Notes: a model not told the origin generated them from the sequence alone. A stretch of DNA of 64,000 bases from Kribbella capetownensis (GCF_004331485.1 NZ_SJKD01000003.1:186001-250000); one strand, 5' to 3'; counted from the first letter of the stretch, positions 1-9,253 are shown. Translations and numbers: made by a program.

Positions 1-637
1 TGTCCCCCCGCGCCTTCTCGCCGCGATCGACCACGACGACAACCTTGCCGCGGCGAACCACGGCCACCGGGCCGAAGTCCCACGGCTGCCGATGCCCGTC
101 GGGGCTGAGGGTCTCGTCGATCGCGTTGTCCGCGACCAGGACCCACGCAGTACCGCGCCGGACGAAGGTGTACCCGACGTCGGTCTGCACCGGCTTGGCG
201 TCCAGCCCGGTCAGCTGGTACCGCATCATCACCCGGGTCGAGAACGTCGTCGGTCCGTACCGCGCCACCTGCGCGGGAGCCGGCCGTTCGTCGCCGACGA
301 AGTACGTCAGGCTGGTGAACGCGAACTGGCGCAGGTTCGTGAACAGGGTCCGCTGTTTCGCCACCAGTTGCGGCTGCTTCGGATCGACCGCCGCGAGGAA
401 GCCCATGACGTCGCCCTTCAGGACCGCCGTGGAGCGCCGCGCGAGGACCGCGTCGACCTCTCGCTTGCGAACCACCTTCTGCGCGTCGGTGAGATCGCCC
501 GGCGGCGTCGCCTCGACCGCCGCCGCGCTGCTACCCGGCGTCGACCCACCGTGCTGGAGCCGGACCACCACGACGGTCGCGCTCGCGGCGAGCGCCAGCA
601 CGGCAACGCCTGCGAACAGGCGTCTCGGGTGTTTCAT
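1..637 (-). CDS. Partial membrane-anchored protein, third paralogue of the gluzincin protease family
   Basis: The gene starts at an ATG (635-637) and runs off the left edge of the window, so only about 212 N-terminal residues are visible. A GGGGA ribosome site sits just upstream. The product starts MKHPRRLFAGVAVLALAAS, one signal anchor, then a Ser/Thr/Ala linker. The soluble part shares phrases with the two complete proteins at 2260-3627 and 3873-5222: DAVLARRSTAVLKGD, YTFVRRGTAWVL and VVVVDRGEKARG each align with equivalents in both. It is therefore inferred to be a third member of that family. The zinc-binding part would lie outside the window, so protease activity cannot be judged here. 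It follows the amino-acid permease gene on the same strand, with a hairpin between them. Confidence 0.7.
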   Translation of the reverse strand, partial: MKHPRRLFAGVAVLALAASATVVVVRLQHGGSTPGSSAAAVEATPPGDLTDAQKVVRKREVDAVLARRSTAVLKGDVMGFLAAVDPKQPQLVAKQRTLFTNLRQFAFTSLTYFVGDERPAPAQVARYGPTTFSTRVMMRYQLTGLDAKPVQTDVGYTFVRRGTAWVLVADNAIDETLSPDGHRQPWDFGPVAVVRRGKVVVVVDRGEKARGD

Positions 638-648
638 GCCGGGGTCCC

Positions 649-690
649 CTCTGATGGTCGGCTGATCCTACCGCCCGCCGACCATCAGAG
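649..690 (-). terminator. Hairpin between amino-acid permease and the partial protease paralogue
   Basis: A perfect 14-bp inverted repeat pairs 649-662 with 677-690 (CTCTGATGGTCGGC and its complement) around a 14-base loop. It lies just downstream of the permease stop at 706 and directly upstream of the ribosome site of the gene starting at 637. No T-run follows, so it may be a weak terminator, an attenuator or an mRNA-stability element. Confidence 0.55.
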
Positions 691-705
691 CAGGTAGCCT
701 ACTGC

Positions 706-2187
706 TCAGGCTTTGGTGACCTCGCCGGTCCGCTCCTCGATGCCGACCCGGCTCTTGCGGTAGCCGTAGGCGAAGAAGACGATGAAGCCGAGGATCATCC
801 AGATCACGAACCGCAGCCAGGTCTCGATCGACAGGTTCAGCATCAGGTAGAAGCAGATCAGCGCGGCCAGGATCGGGATCACCGGGTTGCCCGGCACCCG
901 GAAGGAGCGCTGGATGTCCGGCCGGCTCTTGCGCAGCAGCGGTACGGCGATCGACACCAGCGTGAACGCGGCCAGGGTGCCGATGTTCACCATCTCCTCC
1001 AGCTTCCCGATCGGGGTCACGCCGGCCACGATCGCGACGATGATGCCGATCGCGATCGTCAGGCGGTACGGCGTACCCCACTTGGGGTGCGTCTTGCCGA
1101 GCTGACGCGGCATCAGGTGGTCGCGGCTCATCGCGAACACGACGCGGGCGGCGCCGATCATCAACGTCAGGACGACGGTGGTCAGACCGGCGACCGCACC
1201 CGCGGAGATGAGGGTCGCGAAACCGCTGCGCCCGACCGAACGGAACGCTTCGGCCAGCGCTGCCTCGCCGCTGATGTCGGTGTAGTTGACCATGCCGGTG
1301 ATGACGATGCAGACGAGCACGTAGAGCACGGTGCAGATCGCCAGCGAGCCGATGATGCCGCGGGGCAGGTCGCGCTGCGGGTTCTGCGCCTCCTCGGCGG
1401 TGGTCGCGACCACGTCGAACCCGATGAACGCGAAGAACACCAGCGACGCACCCGAGACCAGACCCATCACCCCGAACGTCGACGGCGTGAAGCCGAAGAT
1501 GGCCTGGAACAGCGGCGTAGTGGCGGTGACGTCACCGTTGGGTGCCGGGACGCTCGGCGGGATGAACGGCGACAGGTTCGAGCCCTTGACGTAGAAGAGG
1601 CCGGCGATGATCACGAACAGGACCACGAACAACTTGATTGCCACCAGCACCAGGTTGACCCGCAGCGACTCCTTGATACCGATCGTCGCCAGCGTCGCCA
1701 GGACCAGCACCAGCAACATCGCCAGCACGTTCACGTTGCTGTCCGGCCCGATCGAGTCGGGCCAGCCCAACCCGATCTGATCCAGGAACAGCGCGGCGTA
1801 CGTCGACCAGCCCTGGGACACAACGCTTGCCCCGAGCATCAGTTCGAGCAGCAGGTCCCAGCCGATGATCCAGGCGAAGATCTCGCCCAGGGAGAAGTAC
1901 GAGAACGTGTAGGCCGATCCCGACACCGGCACGGTCGACGAGAACTCGGCGTAGCACAACGCGGCGAGCGTGCAGCAGATCGCGGCCAGGACGAACGAGA
2001 GGGCGATACTCGGCCCGGCGTACAGCTTGGCCGCGCGGCCGGTCAGCGTGAAGATACCGGCACCGATGATGACGCCGATTCCGAAGACGGTCAGATCGAT
2101 GGCGGTCAGGCGTTTCTTGAGCTGGTACTCCGGCTCGTCGGTGTCAGCTATCGATTGCTCGATCGTCTTCTTCCGCAACAGACTCAA
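706..2187 (-). CDS. APC-superfamily amino-acid permease (YfnA/CAT type)
   Basis: This 493-residue integral membrane protein probably imports a cationic or neutral amino acid by proton symport at the cytoplasmic membrane. It shows about 12 hydrophobic segments and the APC first-helix motif IGAGIFTLTG at residues 41-50. The family phrase FIGFDVVATTAEEAQNPQRD lies near the middle. Length is usual for the YfnA/cationic-amino-acid-transporter branch; the exact substrate cannot be read from sequence. The start is a TTG at 2185-2187, chosen because a strong GAGGAGG lies 8 bases upstream. It lies downstream of the protease gene at 2260, which ends in a hairpin, so it may be read from that operon only in part. 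Confidence 0.88.
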   Translation of the reverse strand: MSLLRKKTIEQSIADTDEPEYQLKKRLTAIDLTVFGIGVIIGAGIFTLTGRAAKLYAGPSIALSFVLAAICCTLAALCYAEFSSTVPVSGSAYTFSYFSLGEIFAWIIGWDLLLELMLGASVVSQGWSTYAALFLDQIGLGWPDSIGPDSNVNVLAMLLVLVLATLATIGIKESLRVNLVLVAIKLFVVLFVIIAGLFYVKGSNLSPFIPPSVPAPNGDVTATTPLFQAIFGFTPSTFGVMGLVSGASLVFFAFIGFDVVATTAEEAQNPQRDLPRGIIGSLAICTVLYVLVCIVITGMVNYTDISGEAALAEAFRSVGRSGFATLISAGAVAGLTTVVLTLMIGAARVVFAMSRDHLMPRQLGKTHPKWGTPYRLTIAIGIIVAIVAGVTPIGKLEEMVNIGTLAAFTLVSIAVPLLRKSRPDIQRSFRVPGNPVIPILAALICFYLMLNLSIETWLRFVIWMILGFIVFFAYGYRKSRVGIEERTGEVTKA

Positions 2188-2250
2188 TCTGCTCGCCTCC
2201 TCGCAATGGACGGAACTCTCCGAGCGTGCCTCTCTGACACCGCGAGGTCA

Positions 2251-2273
2251 AACCGCCACTCAGCGTGGCGGTT
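2251..2273 (-). terminator. Hairpin holding the stop codon of the 455-residue protease gene
   Basis: A perfect 9-bp inverted repeat AACCGCCAC / GTGGCGGTT flanks a 5-base loop, and the loop contains the stop codon (2260-2262) of the upstream gene. A possible terminator or stability hairpin before the permease gene; there is no T-run. Confidence 0.5.
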
Positions 2274-3627
2274 CGTAGTCTTGGAGTGCCACCCACAGGG
2301 TGGCTTCGGTGAGGCCGCTGCGGCTGAGCAGGATCCGGTCCCGGGACGCCTGGTCGGTGCCGTGCTTGGCCATGTCCTCGTACAGTTCCTCGACCATCGG
2401 GAGCCCGATCCGCTGGACCAGGAAGCGCACCGCGAGCCAACTCACGCCGTACACGTCGGCCGAGTTCTGGTAGAAGCCGGCGTCGCTCGGCAGCGAGGTC
2501 AGCGCGGGCATCGCGTCGTCGATGACCTCCTGCTCCCACTTGCCGACCTCGCCCGGACCGCTGATCGCCTCGATCCCCCGCCACGACACGTACTCCGCCG
2601 CGCCTTCGGCCAGCCACAACGGCTCGTACCCACCGAGGTCGGCCGTGGCCACGTGGGTGATCTCGTGCGACAGCAGGATCTCGTCGACCCGGTCGCGCTC
2701 GTTCGGATTGATCACGATGTACGAGCCGGCGACCGTACCGTCGGCGGTGTCCTGCCCGGGCAGCGAGGAGAACGTCGTCCCCGCGCTCGCGGCCGACTCG
2801 ATGTCCTCGTCGGCGAAGCGCGCGTCCCGTACGTCGGTCTCGTCGAGTGCGATCACGAACACCGACCCACGCCACGCCCGCGGCCAGTACGACGTCACCT
2901 CGCCGATCGCCTCACGGGCCTCGGCGGCGATCGACTGGCCGCGCTTGGCGTCGCCCTTCTCGACCGCGACCAGGACCCGCGGCGACCGCAGTACCTCGAT
3001 CCGTCCGAGGTCCCACGCCTCCTTGTGCGCGCCCGGCCCGAGATCCTTGTCCAGATCGTCGTCGTCGGTGAGCACCCAGTGCCCGCCCCGGGCGACGAAG
3101 GTGTAGCCGAGCTCGGTCGTCACCGGCGTGACGTCGACGTTCGGGATCTGGTAGCGCATCAGGACCCGGACCAAGTACGTCGTCCCGCTGTGTGCGTGGA
3201 CCGCGGATTCGTCGAAGCGTTCCTCGGCCTGGCTGTAGCCGAGCTCGCTGAACCCGATCTCGACCAGGTTCGCGAACAGCACCTTCTGCGCGGCGCGGAG
3301 CCTGGTGTTGGTGGGGTCGAGGTCCTGCAGGAAGAGTGCCTCGTTCACGGTCTGCACGGCCCGGGCCCGGCGGAGCAGGATCGTGTCGACGGCGACCCGG
3401 CGGGCGGCGGTCGCCGCCGCGGTCTTCGACGGTGGCTTGGTGCCCTGGTTCGGGCCTGGCTGGGTCGCGACCACTCGCGCCTGGGCGTCCTGGTTCCGCT
3501 CTTCAACGGTGTAGGCCACACCGCCCGAGACCAGCGCGACCGCAACCAGCAGCCCCACCCAGCGGCGGGGGCCTGGCGGCGGAACCTGAGCGCCTGGCGG
3601 TTCGGCGCTAGGGATGGTCGCACTCAC
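2260..3627 (-). CDS. Membrane-anchored gluzincin (peptidase MA-like) metalloprotease
   Basis: This 455-residue protein has a short Pro-rich N-terminus, one membrane segment at about residues 23-40, and a large extracytoplasmic part. A first region (about 70-215) resembles an NTF2-like fold and contains ELGYTFVARGGHWVL. The second carries the zinc signature HEITH at 321-325 followed by EGAAEY from 341. E341, 15 residues after the second His, is placed like the third zinc ligand of gluzincins, so an active protease is likely; substrate unknown. Start is GTG at 3625-3627 with GGAGGA about 9 bases upstream. It is a paralogue of the genes at 3873-5222 and 1-637; a 164-bp palindrome separates it from the former. 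Confidence 0.75.
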   Translation of the reverse strand: MSATIPSAEPPGAQVPPPGPRRWVGLLVAVALVSGGVAYTVEERNQDAQARVVATQPGPNQGTKPPSKTAAATAARRVAVDTILLRRARAVQTVNEALFLQDLDPTNTRLRAAQKVLFANLVEIGFSELGYSQAEERFDESAVHAHSGTTYLVRVLMRYQIPNVDVTPVTTELGYTFVARGGHWVLTDDDDLDKDLGPGAHKEAWDLGRIEVLRSPRVLVAVEKGDAKRGQSIAAEAREAIGEVTSYWPRAWRGSVFVIALDETDVRDARFADEDIESAASAGTTFSSLPGQDTADGTVAGSYIVINPNERDRVDEILLSHEITHVATADLGGYEPLWLAEGAAEYVSWRGIEAISGPGEVGKWEQEVIDDAMPALTSLPSDAGFYQNSADVYGVSWLAVRFLVQRIGLPMVEELYEDMAKHGTDQASRDRILLSRSGLTEATLWVALQDYEPPR

Positions 3628-3709
3628 TTCGGGTCATTCCTCCGAGTACCCGTCAGTCCAGCCCGGCTACCCTACTCGGTTCCCCGCATTCCACCACCGA
3701 CACGCCGAT

Positions 3710-3873
3710 GGCGGTGTCTCATGGTCCCGCGCCGTCGCGAGCAGGTGCTCGGTGCGGTGCATCGTCGTGCTGGAGTGAAGGCCTCGATGTGGATCCATCG
3801 TGGCCTTTGCTCCAGTGCGGCGAGGTGCCGTGCCGAGTGCCGCGCAGTAGGCGCGGGATCATGAGACACCGCC
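3710..3873. repeat. 164-bp near-palindromic element between two paralogous protease genes
   Basis: The ends are almost perfect inverted copies: GGCGGTGTCTCATG at 3710 is mirrored at 3860-3873, and the first 24 bases match with one mismatch. Similarity continues inward to a centre near 3790, where GGATCC lies, with several mismatches and small gaps. The right end overlaps the last stop-codon base of the gene at 3873-5222. The element fits a miniature inverted-repeat transposable element (MITE) or a very long transcribed hairpin. No target-site duplication is obvious in the flanks. The rest of the 3628-3709 gap holds only the ribosome site of the downstream gene. Confidence 0.75.
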
Positions 3874-5222
3874 TAAGCTGCGGCGGCAGCCTTCAGGGCT
3901 TGGAAGAGACCGGCCTCGGTGATGCCGACGTGTTCGAGCATGATGCGGTCGCGCTCTGCCTGCGTCGAGCCGAGCGCGGCCAACTCCTGGTAGAGCGTGC
4001 CGACCTCGGTGCCGCCGAACCGGGTGAACAGATAGTCGACCGCCAGCCAGGCCATCGGGTACGAACTGTCGGCGTGCTGGAAGAAGACCGCGTCAGCCGG
4101 CAGGCTGTTCGCCTTGGCCAGGTACTTCGTCCGCACGTCCTGCCTGAACTTCCCCAGCGCCAGGTCCTCCGCGCCGTCCATCGGCAGATATTCGACGTAC
4201 GTCGCCGCGCCCTCGACCATCCAGCGCGGGGCATGGGCGCCGTACGGCGCGGTGGCGACGTGGGTGAACTCGTGCGCCAGGGTGCGGGCGTCGACCTTGG
4301 CCCGGTTGCGCGGGTTCACGACGACGTACGAGTCGGCCCGCTGGCCCTCGCCGGTGACCTCACCGGGCAGCGTGCGGTAGACCCAGGTGGCCATCGCGAT
4401 CGCGTCCTCGGCGTTCTTCGGCACGGTGTAGTCGGCGCCGCGGACGATCCTGTCGTCGAGCGCGATCACCACGCCGGAGCCGTTCCAGCCGCCGGGCCAG
4501 CTCTTGGTCACCGCCTTCACCGCGCCGCTCGCCATACCGGTCAGGCGCGTCGCGAGCTGGTCCTGCCCCTTCTCCACCACCACGAGCACGCGCGGCGCGC
4601 GCTTGACCAGCACTTCACCCGTGTCCCACGCCTCCTGATGCGAACCGCGGGGAAGCCGCTTGTCCAGGTCGCTGTCCGAGACCAGCAGCCAGCGGCCGGT
4701 CTGCGTCTCGGTGAACGTGTAGCCGAGCATCGCCCGGACCGGCACGGTGTCGATGCCGCGGATCTGGTACGTCATCGCGATCGCGACCAGGTACGTCGAC
4801 GGGCCGTACTTCCTGGTGATGGCGTCGTCGTACTGCTGGGACAACTGCTGGTAGGCGAGCCGGGCGAAGCCGAACTGCCGCAGGTTGCTGTACAGCGTGG
4901 TCTGACGCGCGACGAGGCCCTTGTTGCCGGGATCGACGTCGGCCACGAACGCCTTCTGGTCCGACTGCAGGACAGCCTGCGCGCGCTTCTTGAGGACCTG
5001 GTCGACGGCAGCAGCACGCGCGGCCAGGTCGATGTCCGGTGTCCTCGGCGCAGCCTGGTCACTGCCGTCGGCCTGCTCCGTGGACCGGTGCAGGGCAAGT
5101 CCACCGGCGACGGCCACAACGACAAGGATCAGGGAGAGCAGCAGCGGCCAGACGCGGGTCCGCCGTCGAGCGGCGGCGTGACGGCTCCGCGGCGGTGCGG
5201 TATGCCGCCCTGTGTCAGGCAC
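3873..5222 (-). CDS. Membrane-anchored gluzincin (peptidase MA-like) metalloprotease, paralogue
   Basis: This 449-residue paralogue of the 2260-3627 product has the same plan: an Arg-rich cytoplasmic N-terminus, one membrane helix at about residues 25-43, an NTF2-like region with MLGYTFTETQTGRWLLVSD, and a C-terminal zinc domain. HEFTH is at 317-321 and E337 of the phrase VEGAATY follows with the same 15-residue spacing. All expected catalytic and ligand residues are present. Start is GTG at 5220-5222; the ribosome site is weak. It begins 35 bases after the dxs stop, so co-transcription with dxs is likely. The stop codon (TAG, 3873-3875) touches the long palindrome, which may be a later insertion. 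Confidence 0.75.
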   Translation of the reverse strand: MPDTGRHTAPPRSRHAAARRRTRVWPLLLSLILVVVAVAGGLALHRSTEQADGSDQAAPRTPDIDLAARAAAVDQVLKKRAQAVLQSDQKAFVADVDPGNKGLVARQTTLYSNLRQFGFARLAYQQLSQQYDDAITRKYGPSTYLVAIAMTYQIRGIDTVPVRAMLGYTFTETQTGRWLLVSDSDLDKRLPRGSHQEAWDTGEVLVKRAPRVLVVVEKGQDQLATRLTGMASGAVKAVTKSWPGGWNGSGVVIALDDRIVRGADYTVPKNAEDAIAMATWVYRTLPGEVTGEGQRADSYVVVNPRNRAKVDARTLAHEFTHVATAPYGAHAPRWMVEGAATYVEYLPMDGAEDLALGKFRQDVRTKYLAKANSLPADAVFFQHADSSYPMAWLAVDYLFTRFGGTEVGTLYQELAALGSTQAERDRIMLEHVGITEAGLFQALKAAAAA

Positions 5223-5257
5223 TGTCCGGCTCGGCCATCATCCGGGCATGATCCGGC

Positions 5258-7150
5258 TCAGGCGCTCCCCGGGCGACCGCTCGCCCGGTCCGGCTCGCTC
5301 ATCGCGTCACCGTGGTGCTTTGCGATCAGCTCGGTGATGTCCCGGGCCAGGTCCTGCCCGGTGAGTCCGATCTCCTGCAGGACGGCGGGACGCTTGGCGT
5401 GGTCGAGGAACTTCTGCGGGATGCCGAAGTCGCGGACCGGCGTCTTCACCGCCGCGTCGCGGAGCGCCTGGGCGATCATCGATCCGCAACCGCCGGCCCG
5501 GCCGTTGTCCTCGATCGTCACCACCAGCTTGACCGTCCCGGCCAGCTCGATCAGCTTCGGGGCGACCGGCTTCACCCACCGCGGGTCCACCACGGTGACG
5601 CCGAAGCCCTGCGCCTCCAGGCGGCCGGCGACGTCCATCGCCGTGGCTGCCATCGCGCCGATCCCGACCAGCAGGACGTCGGAGCCGGACCGCTTCAGCA
5701 CGTCCAGACCGCCGATCCGGTCGATCGCGTCGATGTCCGGGAACACCTCACCCTTGGCAAAGCGCAGTACGGTCGGCGCGTCCGACACCTCGACCGCCTC
5801 GTTCAGCAGCTCCTCGAGCCGCTTGCCGTCGCGGGGCGCGGCGAGGCGAAGGCCGGGGACGACCTGGAGGATCGACATGTCCCACATGCCGTTATGGCTC
5901 GGGCCGTCGTCGCCGGTGATCCCCGCGCGATCCAGCACGAAGGTGACGCCGAGCTTGTGCAGCGCGACATCCATCAGGACCTGGTCGAAGGCCCGGTTCA
6001 GGAACGTCGAGTACAGCCCGACGACCGGGTGCAGGCCGCCCAGCGCGAGACCGGCGGCGCTGGTCACCGCGTGCTGCTCGGCGATGCCGACGTCGAAGAT
6101 CCGGTCCGGGAACTCCGCCGCGAACGCGGCCAGGCCGGTCGGGTGCAACATGGCCGCAGTAATCGCCACCACGTCCTGGCGGCGGTGACCGATCCGGATC
6201 ATCTCGTCGGCGAACACGTCCGTCCAGCCGCGCGGCTTGTTGACCGGGCGGATCTGGTGGAAGTTGTCCTCCTCGTCCTGCTCGGCGGCGGCGTACCCGA
6301 AGCCCTTCTGGGTCACCGCGTGCACGATCACCGGACCGCCGAACGCCTTGGCGCTGCGGAGCGCGTCCTCCATCGCCTCGCGGTCGTGACCGGCGACGGG
6401 ACCGACGTACTTGAGGCCGAGGTCCTCGAACATGCCCTGCGGGGCGAGCATGTCCTTCAGGCCCTTCTTCACGCCGTGCAGCACCTCGTACATCGGCGGG
6501 CCGACGTACGGCGTCCGGGCCAGGTTCTTCTTGATCAGGTCGAGGACCTTCTCGTAGCGCGGGTTGGTGCGCAGGCTGGTCAGGTGCGTGGCCAGGCCGC
6601 CGACGGTGTCGCTGTAGGAGCGGCCGTTGTCGTTGACGATGATGATCAGCTTGAGGTCCTTGGCGGCGGCGATGTTGTTCAGCGCCTCCCAGGCCATGCC
6701 GCCGGTCAGGCCGCCGTCGCCGATCAGCGCGACCACGTGCCGGTCCTCCTTGCGCAGCCGGTAGGCCTTGGCCAGGCCGTCGGCGTACGAGAGGGCGGTC
6801 GAGGCGTGGCTGTTCTCGATGATGTCGTGCTCGGACTCGGCCTGGCTCGGGTACCCGCTCAGGCCGCCCTGCTGACGGAGCGTGTCGAACTTCGGCGCCC
6901 GGCCCGTGACCAGTTTGTGCACGTACGCCTGGTGACCGACGTCGAAGACGAGCCGGTCGTGGGGCGAGTCGAACACCCGGTGCATCGCCAGGGTGATCTC
7001 CACCATGCCCAGGTTCGGACCGAGGTGACCGCCGGTCCGCGACACCGTCTCGACCAGGACATCCCGGATCTCTGTCGCCAGATCGGTAAGCTCCTGCGCG
7101 GTCAGCTTCTTGAGGTCCGCCGGCCCTCCGACCGTCTCCAGCACGCGCAT
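5258..7150 (-). CDS. dxs: 1-deoxy-D-xylulose-5-phosphate synthase
   Basis: This enzyme condenses pyruvate with glyceraldehyde-3-phosphate using thiamine diphosphate, the first step of the MEP isoprenoid pathway, in the cytosol. The 630 residues match family length. Visible signatures are GHLGPNLG near the N-terminus, the ThDP motif [16 protein letters not shown] with NDN, the pyrimidine-domain phrase [10 protein letters not shown], and [15 protein letters not shown]. The start ATG (7148-7150) has GGGAGGA 6 bases upstream. It is the first gene of a minus-strand run that continues into the metalloprotease genes and is divergent from the DUF402 gene, with 190 bases between that must hold both promoters. 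Confidence 0.97.
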   Translation of the reverse strand: MRVLETVGGPADLKKLTAQELTDLATEIRDVLVETVSRTGGHLGPNLGMVEITLAMHRVFDSPHDRLVFDVGHQAYVHKLVTGRAPKFDTLRQQGGLSGYPSQAESEHDIIENSHASTALSYADGLAKAYRLRKEDRHVVALIGDGGLTGGMAWEALNNIAAAKDLKLIIIVNDNGRSYSDTVGGLATHLTSLRTNPRYEKVLDLIKKNLARTPYVGPPMYEVLHGVKKGLKDMLAPQGMFEDLGLKYVGPVAGHDREAMEDALRSAKAFGGPVIVHAVTQKGFGYAAAEQDEEDNFHQIRPVNKPRGWTDVFADEMIRIGHRRQDVVAITAAMLHPTGLAAFAAEFPDRIFDVGIAEQHAVTSAAGLALGGLHPVVGLYSTFLNRAFDQVLMDVALHKLGVTFVLDRAGITGDDGPSHNGMWDMSILQVVPGLRLAAPRDGKRLEELLNEAVEVSDAPTVLRFAKGEVFPDIDAIDRIGGLDVLKRSGSDVLLVGIGAMAATAMDVAGRLEAQGFGVTVVDPRWVKPVAPKLIELAGTVKLVVTIEDNGRAGGCGSMIAQALRDAAVKTPVRDFGIPQKFLDHAKRPAVLQEIGLTGQDLARDITELIAKHHGDAMSEPDRASGRPGSA

Positions 7151-7340
7151 CGAGCTCCTCCCGCGTCATCCTCGAATGCTTGAGTCTATGCACCGACCGC
7201 CCGGAATCCGAACTCGATAGCGGGCACCGGGCCAATCTCACACTCCAAGACGCCGGCTGCGTGTGCATTGTTCGCGGTGGTGTGCGTCTCACTTACAGTG
7301 ATCGCATGCAGCCAGACCGGGGCGGTGAAGCGGGGCAGGT

Positions 7341-7865
7341 ATGAAAACAGTGAGGACGCTGTTCCAGAAGTACGACGGACAGCCGCATCGCCTGGTGGAA
7401 GCGGTCCGGCTGGGTGAGGACGAGCACGGCCTCTGGGTCGGGTCGGTGCCGGGCCAGCGCGGCCGTCGCGCCGACGGCACCTGGGTCTCCATCGATCACC
7501 ACCGGGTCCGGCTGTTCCCGCACGGCCAATGGTGGAGCGCCCTGTTCAACGACGACCCGCACCAGACCCGGATCTACTGCGACGTGACCATGCCGGCCGA
7601 GTTCGGCGTCGACACCGTCACCACCGTCGACCTCGACCTCGACATCCGCCTGATGCGCGACGGCACAGTGCGCGTGATGGACGAGGACGAATTCCGTCAG
7701 CACCAGGTCAAGTACAACTACCCGCCGCAGGTCGTCGCCACCGCCCAGGCCACCTGCGACTGGCTGGCCGCCCACATCACCACCACGGAACCCTTCGCCT
7801 CGGCGTACCTGCCGTACCTGGAGCAGATCCGCGCGCTCAACCAGACCCCTGAGCAGACCACTTGA
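7341..7865 (+). CDS. DUF402 family protein, copy 1
   Basis: A 174-residue cytoplasmic protein of the DUF402 (YgaC-like) family. Diagnostic phrases are the acidic NDDPHQTRIYCDVTMP and VDLDLDIRLMRDG, followed by EDEFRQHQVKYNYP. Some DUF402 proteins are nucleoside di/triphosphate phosphatases that bind metal through such Asp-rich strands; whether this one is active is not known. Start ATG at 7341 follows GGGGCAGG. A second copy follows at 8072 with about half of residues shared, so this is a tandem duplication. The 206 bases between the copies contain no recognisable gene, only weak CCGGCT/AGCCGG pairing that might end transcription. Confidence 0.8.
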   Translation: MKTVRTLFQKYDGQPHRLVEAVRLGEDEHGLWVGSVPGQRGRRADGTWVSIDHHRVRLFPHGQWWSALFNDDPHQTRIYCDVTMPAEFGVDTVTTVDLDLDIRLMRDGTVRVMDEDEFRQHQVKYNYPPQVVATAQATCDWLAAHITTTEPFASAYLPYLEQIRALNQTPEQTT

Positions 7866-8071
7866 GCGCACACCAACCGGCCCCCACCGGCTAGGAGCCC
7901 CCCTGAGCCGGCAAGGGCCGATCAACGGCGCCGGCCTCGTGTAAGCCGACCGGACCATGCTCGAACACCAAGCGTGTCTGGTCCACACCTCAGAGCAAAG
8001 TTGCACGAAGCTGCAGGTCTTGGATTCCAGGCCCGGCCTGGGGTGCAACCCTGCGCCGATAGGTTGAGCGC

Positions 8072-8569
8072 ATGCGGAACGTCCGGGTGGTCTATCGCAA
8101 GTACGACGAGAAGCTGCACTGGCACCAGTGGATGCGCTACCTGGGCGAGGACGAGTACGGCGTCTGGCTCGGGGCGCCACCGAACTCGGTGGCGCAGCGC
8201 GGCGACGAGCCGGAGATCGTCCAGTCGCAGGCGGTGGTGCAGCTGTTCCCGCGGGACAAGTGGTTCACCGCGGCGTTCAACGACGAGCCGCGCTGGACCG
8301 AGATCTACTGCGACATCACCACGCCGGTGGAGTTCGGCGAGGACGTGTTCACGATGATCGACCTCGATCTCGACGTGATCCGGCGACGGGACGGGACGAC
8401 GGTGCTGGTCGACGACGAGGACGAGTTCGCCGAGCACCAGGTCAAGTACGGCTACCCGGCCGACGTGATCAAGACGGCGCAGGAGACCTGCGACTGGCTG
8501 GTCGGGGCGGTCGTGACCGAGGAGCCGTTCCTGACCGTTTACAAGACCTACCTGGACAAGGTGCGATAG
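8072..8569 (+). CDS. DUF402 family protein, copy 2
   Basis: A 165-residue paralogue of the upstream gene. It keeps the same core: FNDEPRWTEIYCDITTP, IDLDLDVIRRRDG and EDEFAEHQVKYGYPADVI. The Asp and Glu residues of the presumed metal site are retained in both copies, so both could be active phosphohydrolases, but this is inference. The N-terminal third has diverged most, which suggests different partners or substrates. Start ATG at 8072; no strong ribosome site is visible, only GAG about 6 bases upstream. The stop is followed after 4 bases by the start of the reductase gene, so the two are probably one transcript. Confidence 0.8.
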   Translation: MRNVRVVYRKYDEKLHWHQWMRYLGEDEYGVWLGAPPNSVAQRGDEPEIVQSQAVVQLFPRDKWFTAAFNDEPRWTEIYCDITTPVEFGEDVFTMIDLDLDVIRRRDGTTVLVDDEDEFAEHQVKYGYPADVIKTAQETCDWLVGAVVTEEPFLTVYKTYLDKVR

Positions 8570-8573
8570 CCCG

Positions 8574-9158
8574 ATGGCAACGATCCGGGTGTACATGACC
8601 ATGTCGCTGGACGGTTACGTCACCGGTCCCCAGGACAGCATGGACGATCCGATGGGGGTCGGCGGGTTCCGGCTGTTCAACTGGCTCGACCGGCGCAACG
8701 ACCCGGGGGTGAGTGGCCAGGTGGTCGGGGAGTCGATGGCCACCCGGGCGCTGATCGCGGGACGCCGTACCTATGAACACGCCAATCACTGGCAGGGCGA
8801 CCACCACAACGGCGTTCCGATGTTCATCCTGACGCACAACGTGCCGGACGGACCGCCGCCGGGCACCGTCCGCTTCGTCACAGACGCGCGCGAGTGCGCT
8901 GCGCAGGCCCGTGCGGCAGCCGGCGACGGAGACGTGATGGTGCACGGAGCCGGGGCGACGCAGGCGTTGCTCGCGGCCGGTGAGGTCGACGAGCTCGAGA
9001 TGCACGTCGTACCGGTCCTGCTCGGTCAGGGCCGGCGGCTGTTCGACAACCTGCCGCCGGATCACGTCGAGCTGGAGTTGATGCGGCAGCTGACCCCGGG
9101 CGACGAGGTGGACCGCCTCCAGCAGGTCACCCACCTGCGCTACCGCGTGGTGCAGTGA
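8574..9158 (+). CDS. Dihydrofolate reductase / RibD C-terminal family protein
   Basis: A 194-residue NADPH-binding-type reductase of the RibD C-terminal (dihydrofolate-reductase-like) family, cytosolic. The N-terminal MTMSLDGYVTGPQDS is the family hallmark. The middle has MATRALIAGRRTYEHA and the C-terminal half has the nucleotide-site phrase VHGAGATQALLAAGEVDEL, followed by PVLLGQGRRLFD. Such stand-alone proteins are common in soil actinobacteria and their substrates are mostly unknown; a true folate or riboflavin role is unlikely. The gene starts 4 bases after the DUF402 stop and lies in the same transcription unit. Confidence 0.85.
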   Translation: MATIRVYMTMSLDGYVTGPQDSMDDPMGVGGFRLFNWLDRRNDPGVSGQVVGESMATRALIAGRRTYEHANHWQGDHHNGVPMFILTHNVPDGPPPGTVRFVTDARECAAQARAAAGDGDVMVHGAGATQALLAAGEVDELEMHVVPVLLGQGRRLFDNLPPDHVELELMRQLTPGDEVDRLQQVTHLRYRVVQ

Positions 9159-9253
9159 ACGCTCACTCGAAGTGACCGACGGATGCCGCTGACCTGATCC
9201 GGCTCCGCTCAGGGCGAACCGAGGGGGCCGAACCGGCTCCGCACTGCCACACT

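Noticed and set aside
1087..3864. 925-codon open frame on the plus strand
   Set aside because: It runs antisense across the permease and protease genes, is very rich in Arg, Gly and Asp as expected from the reverse of GC-rich genes, and has no recognisable fold.
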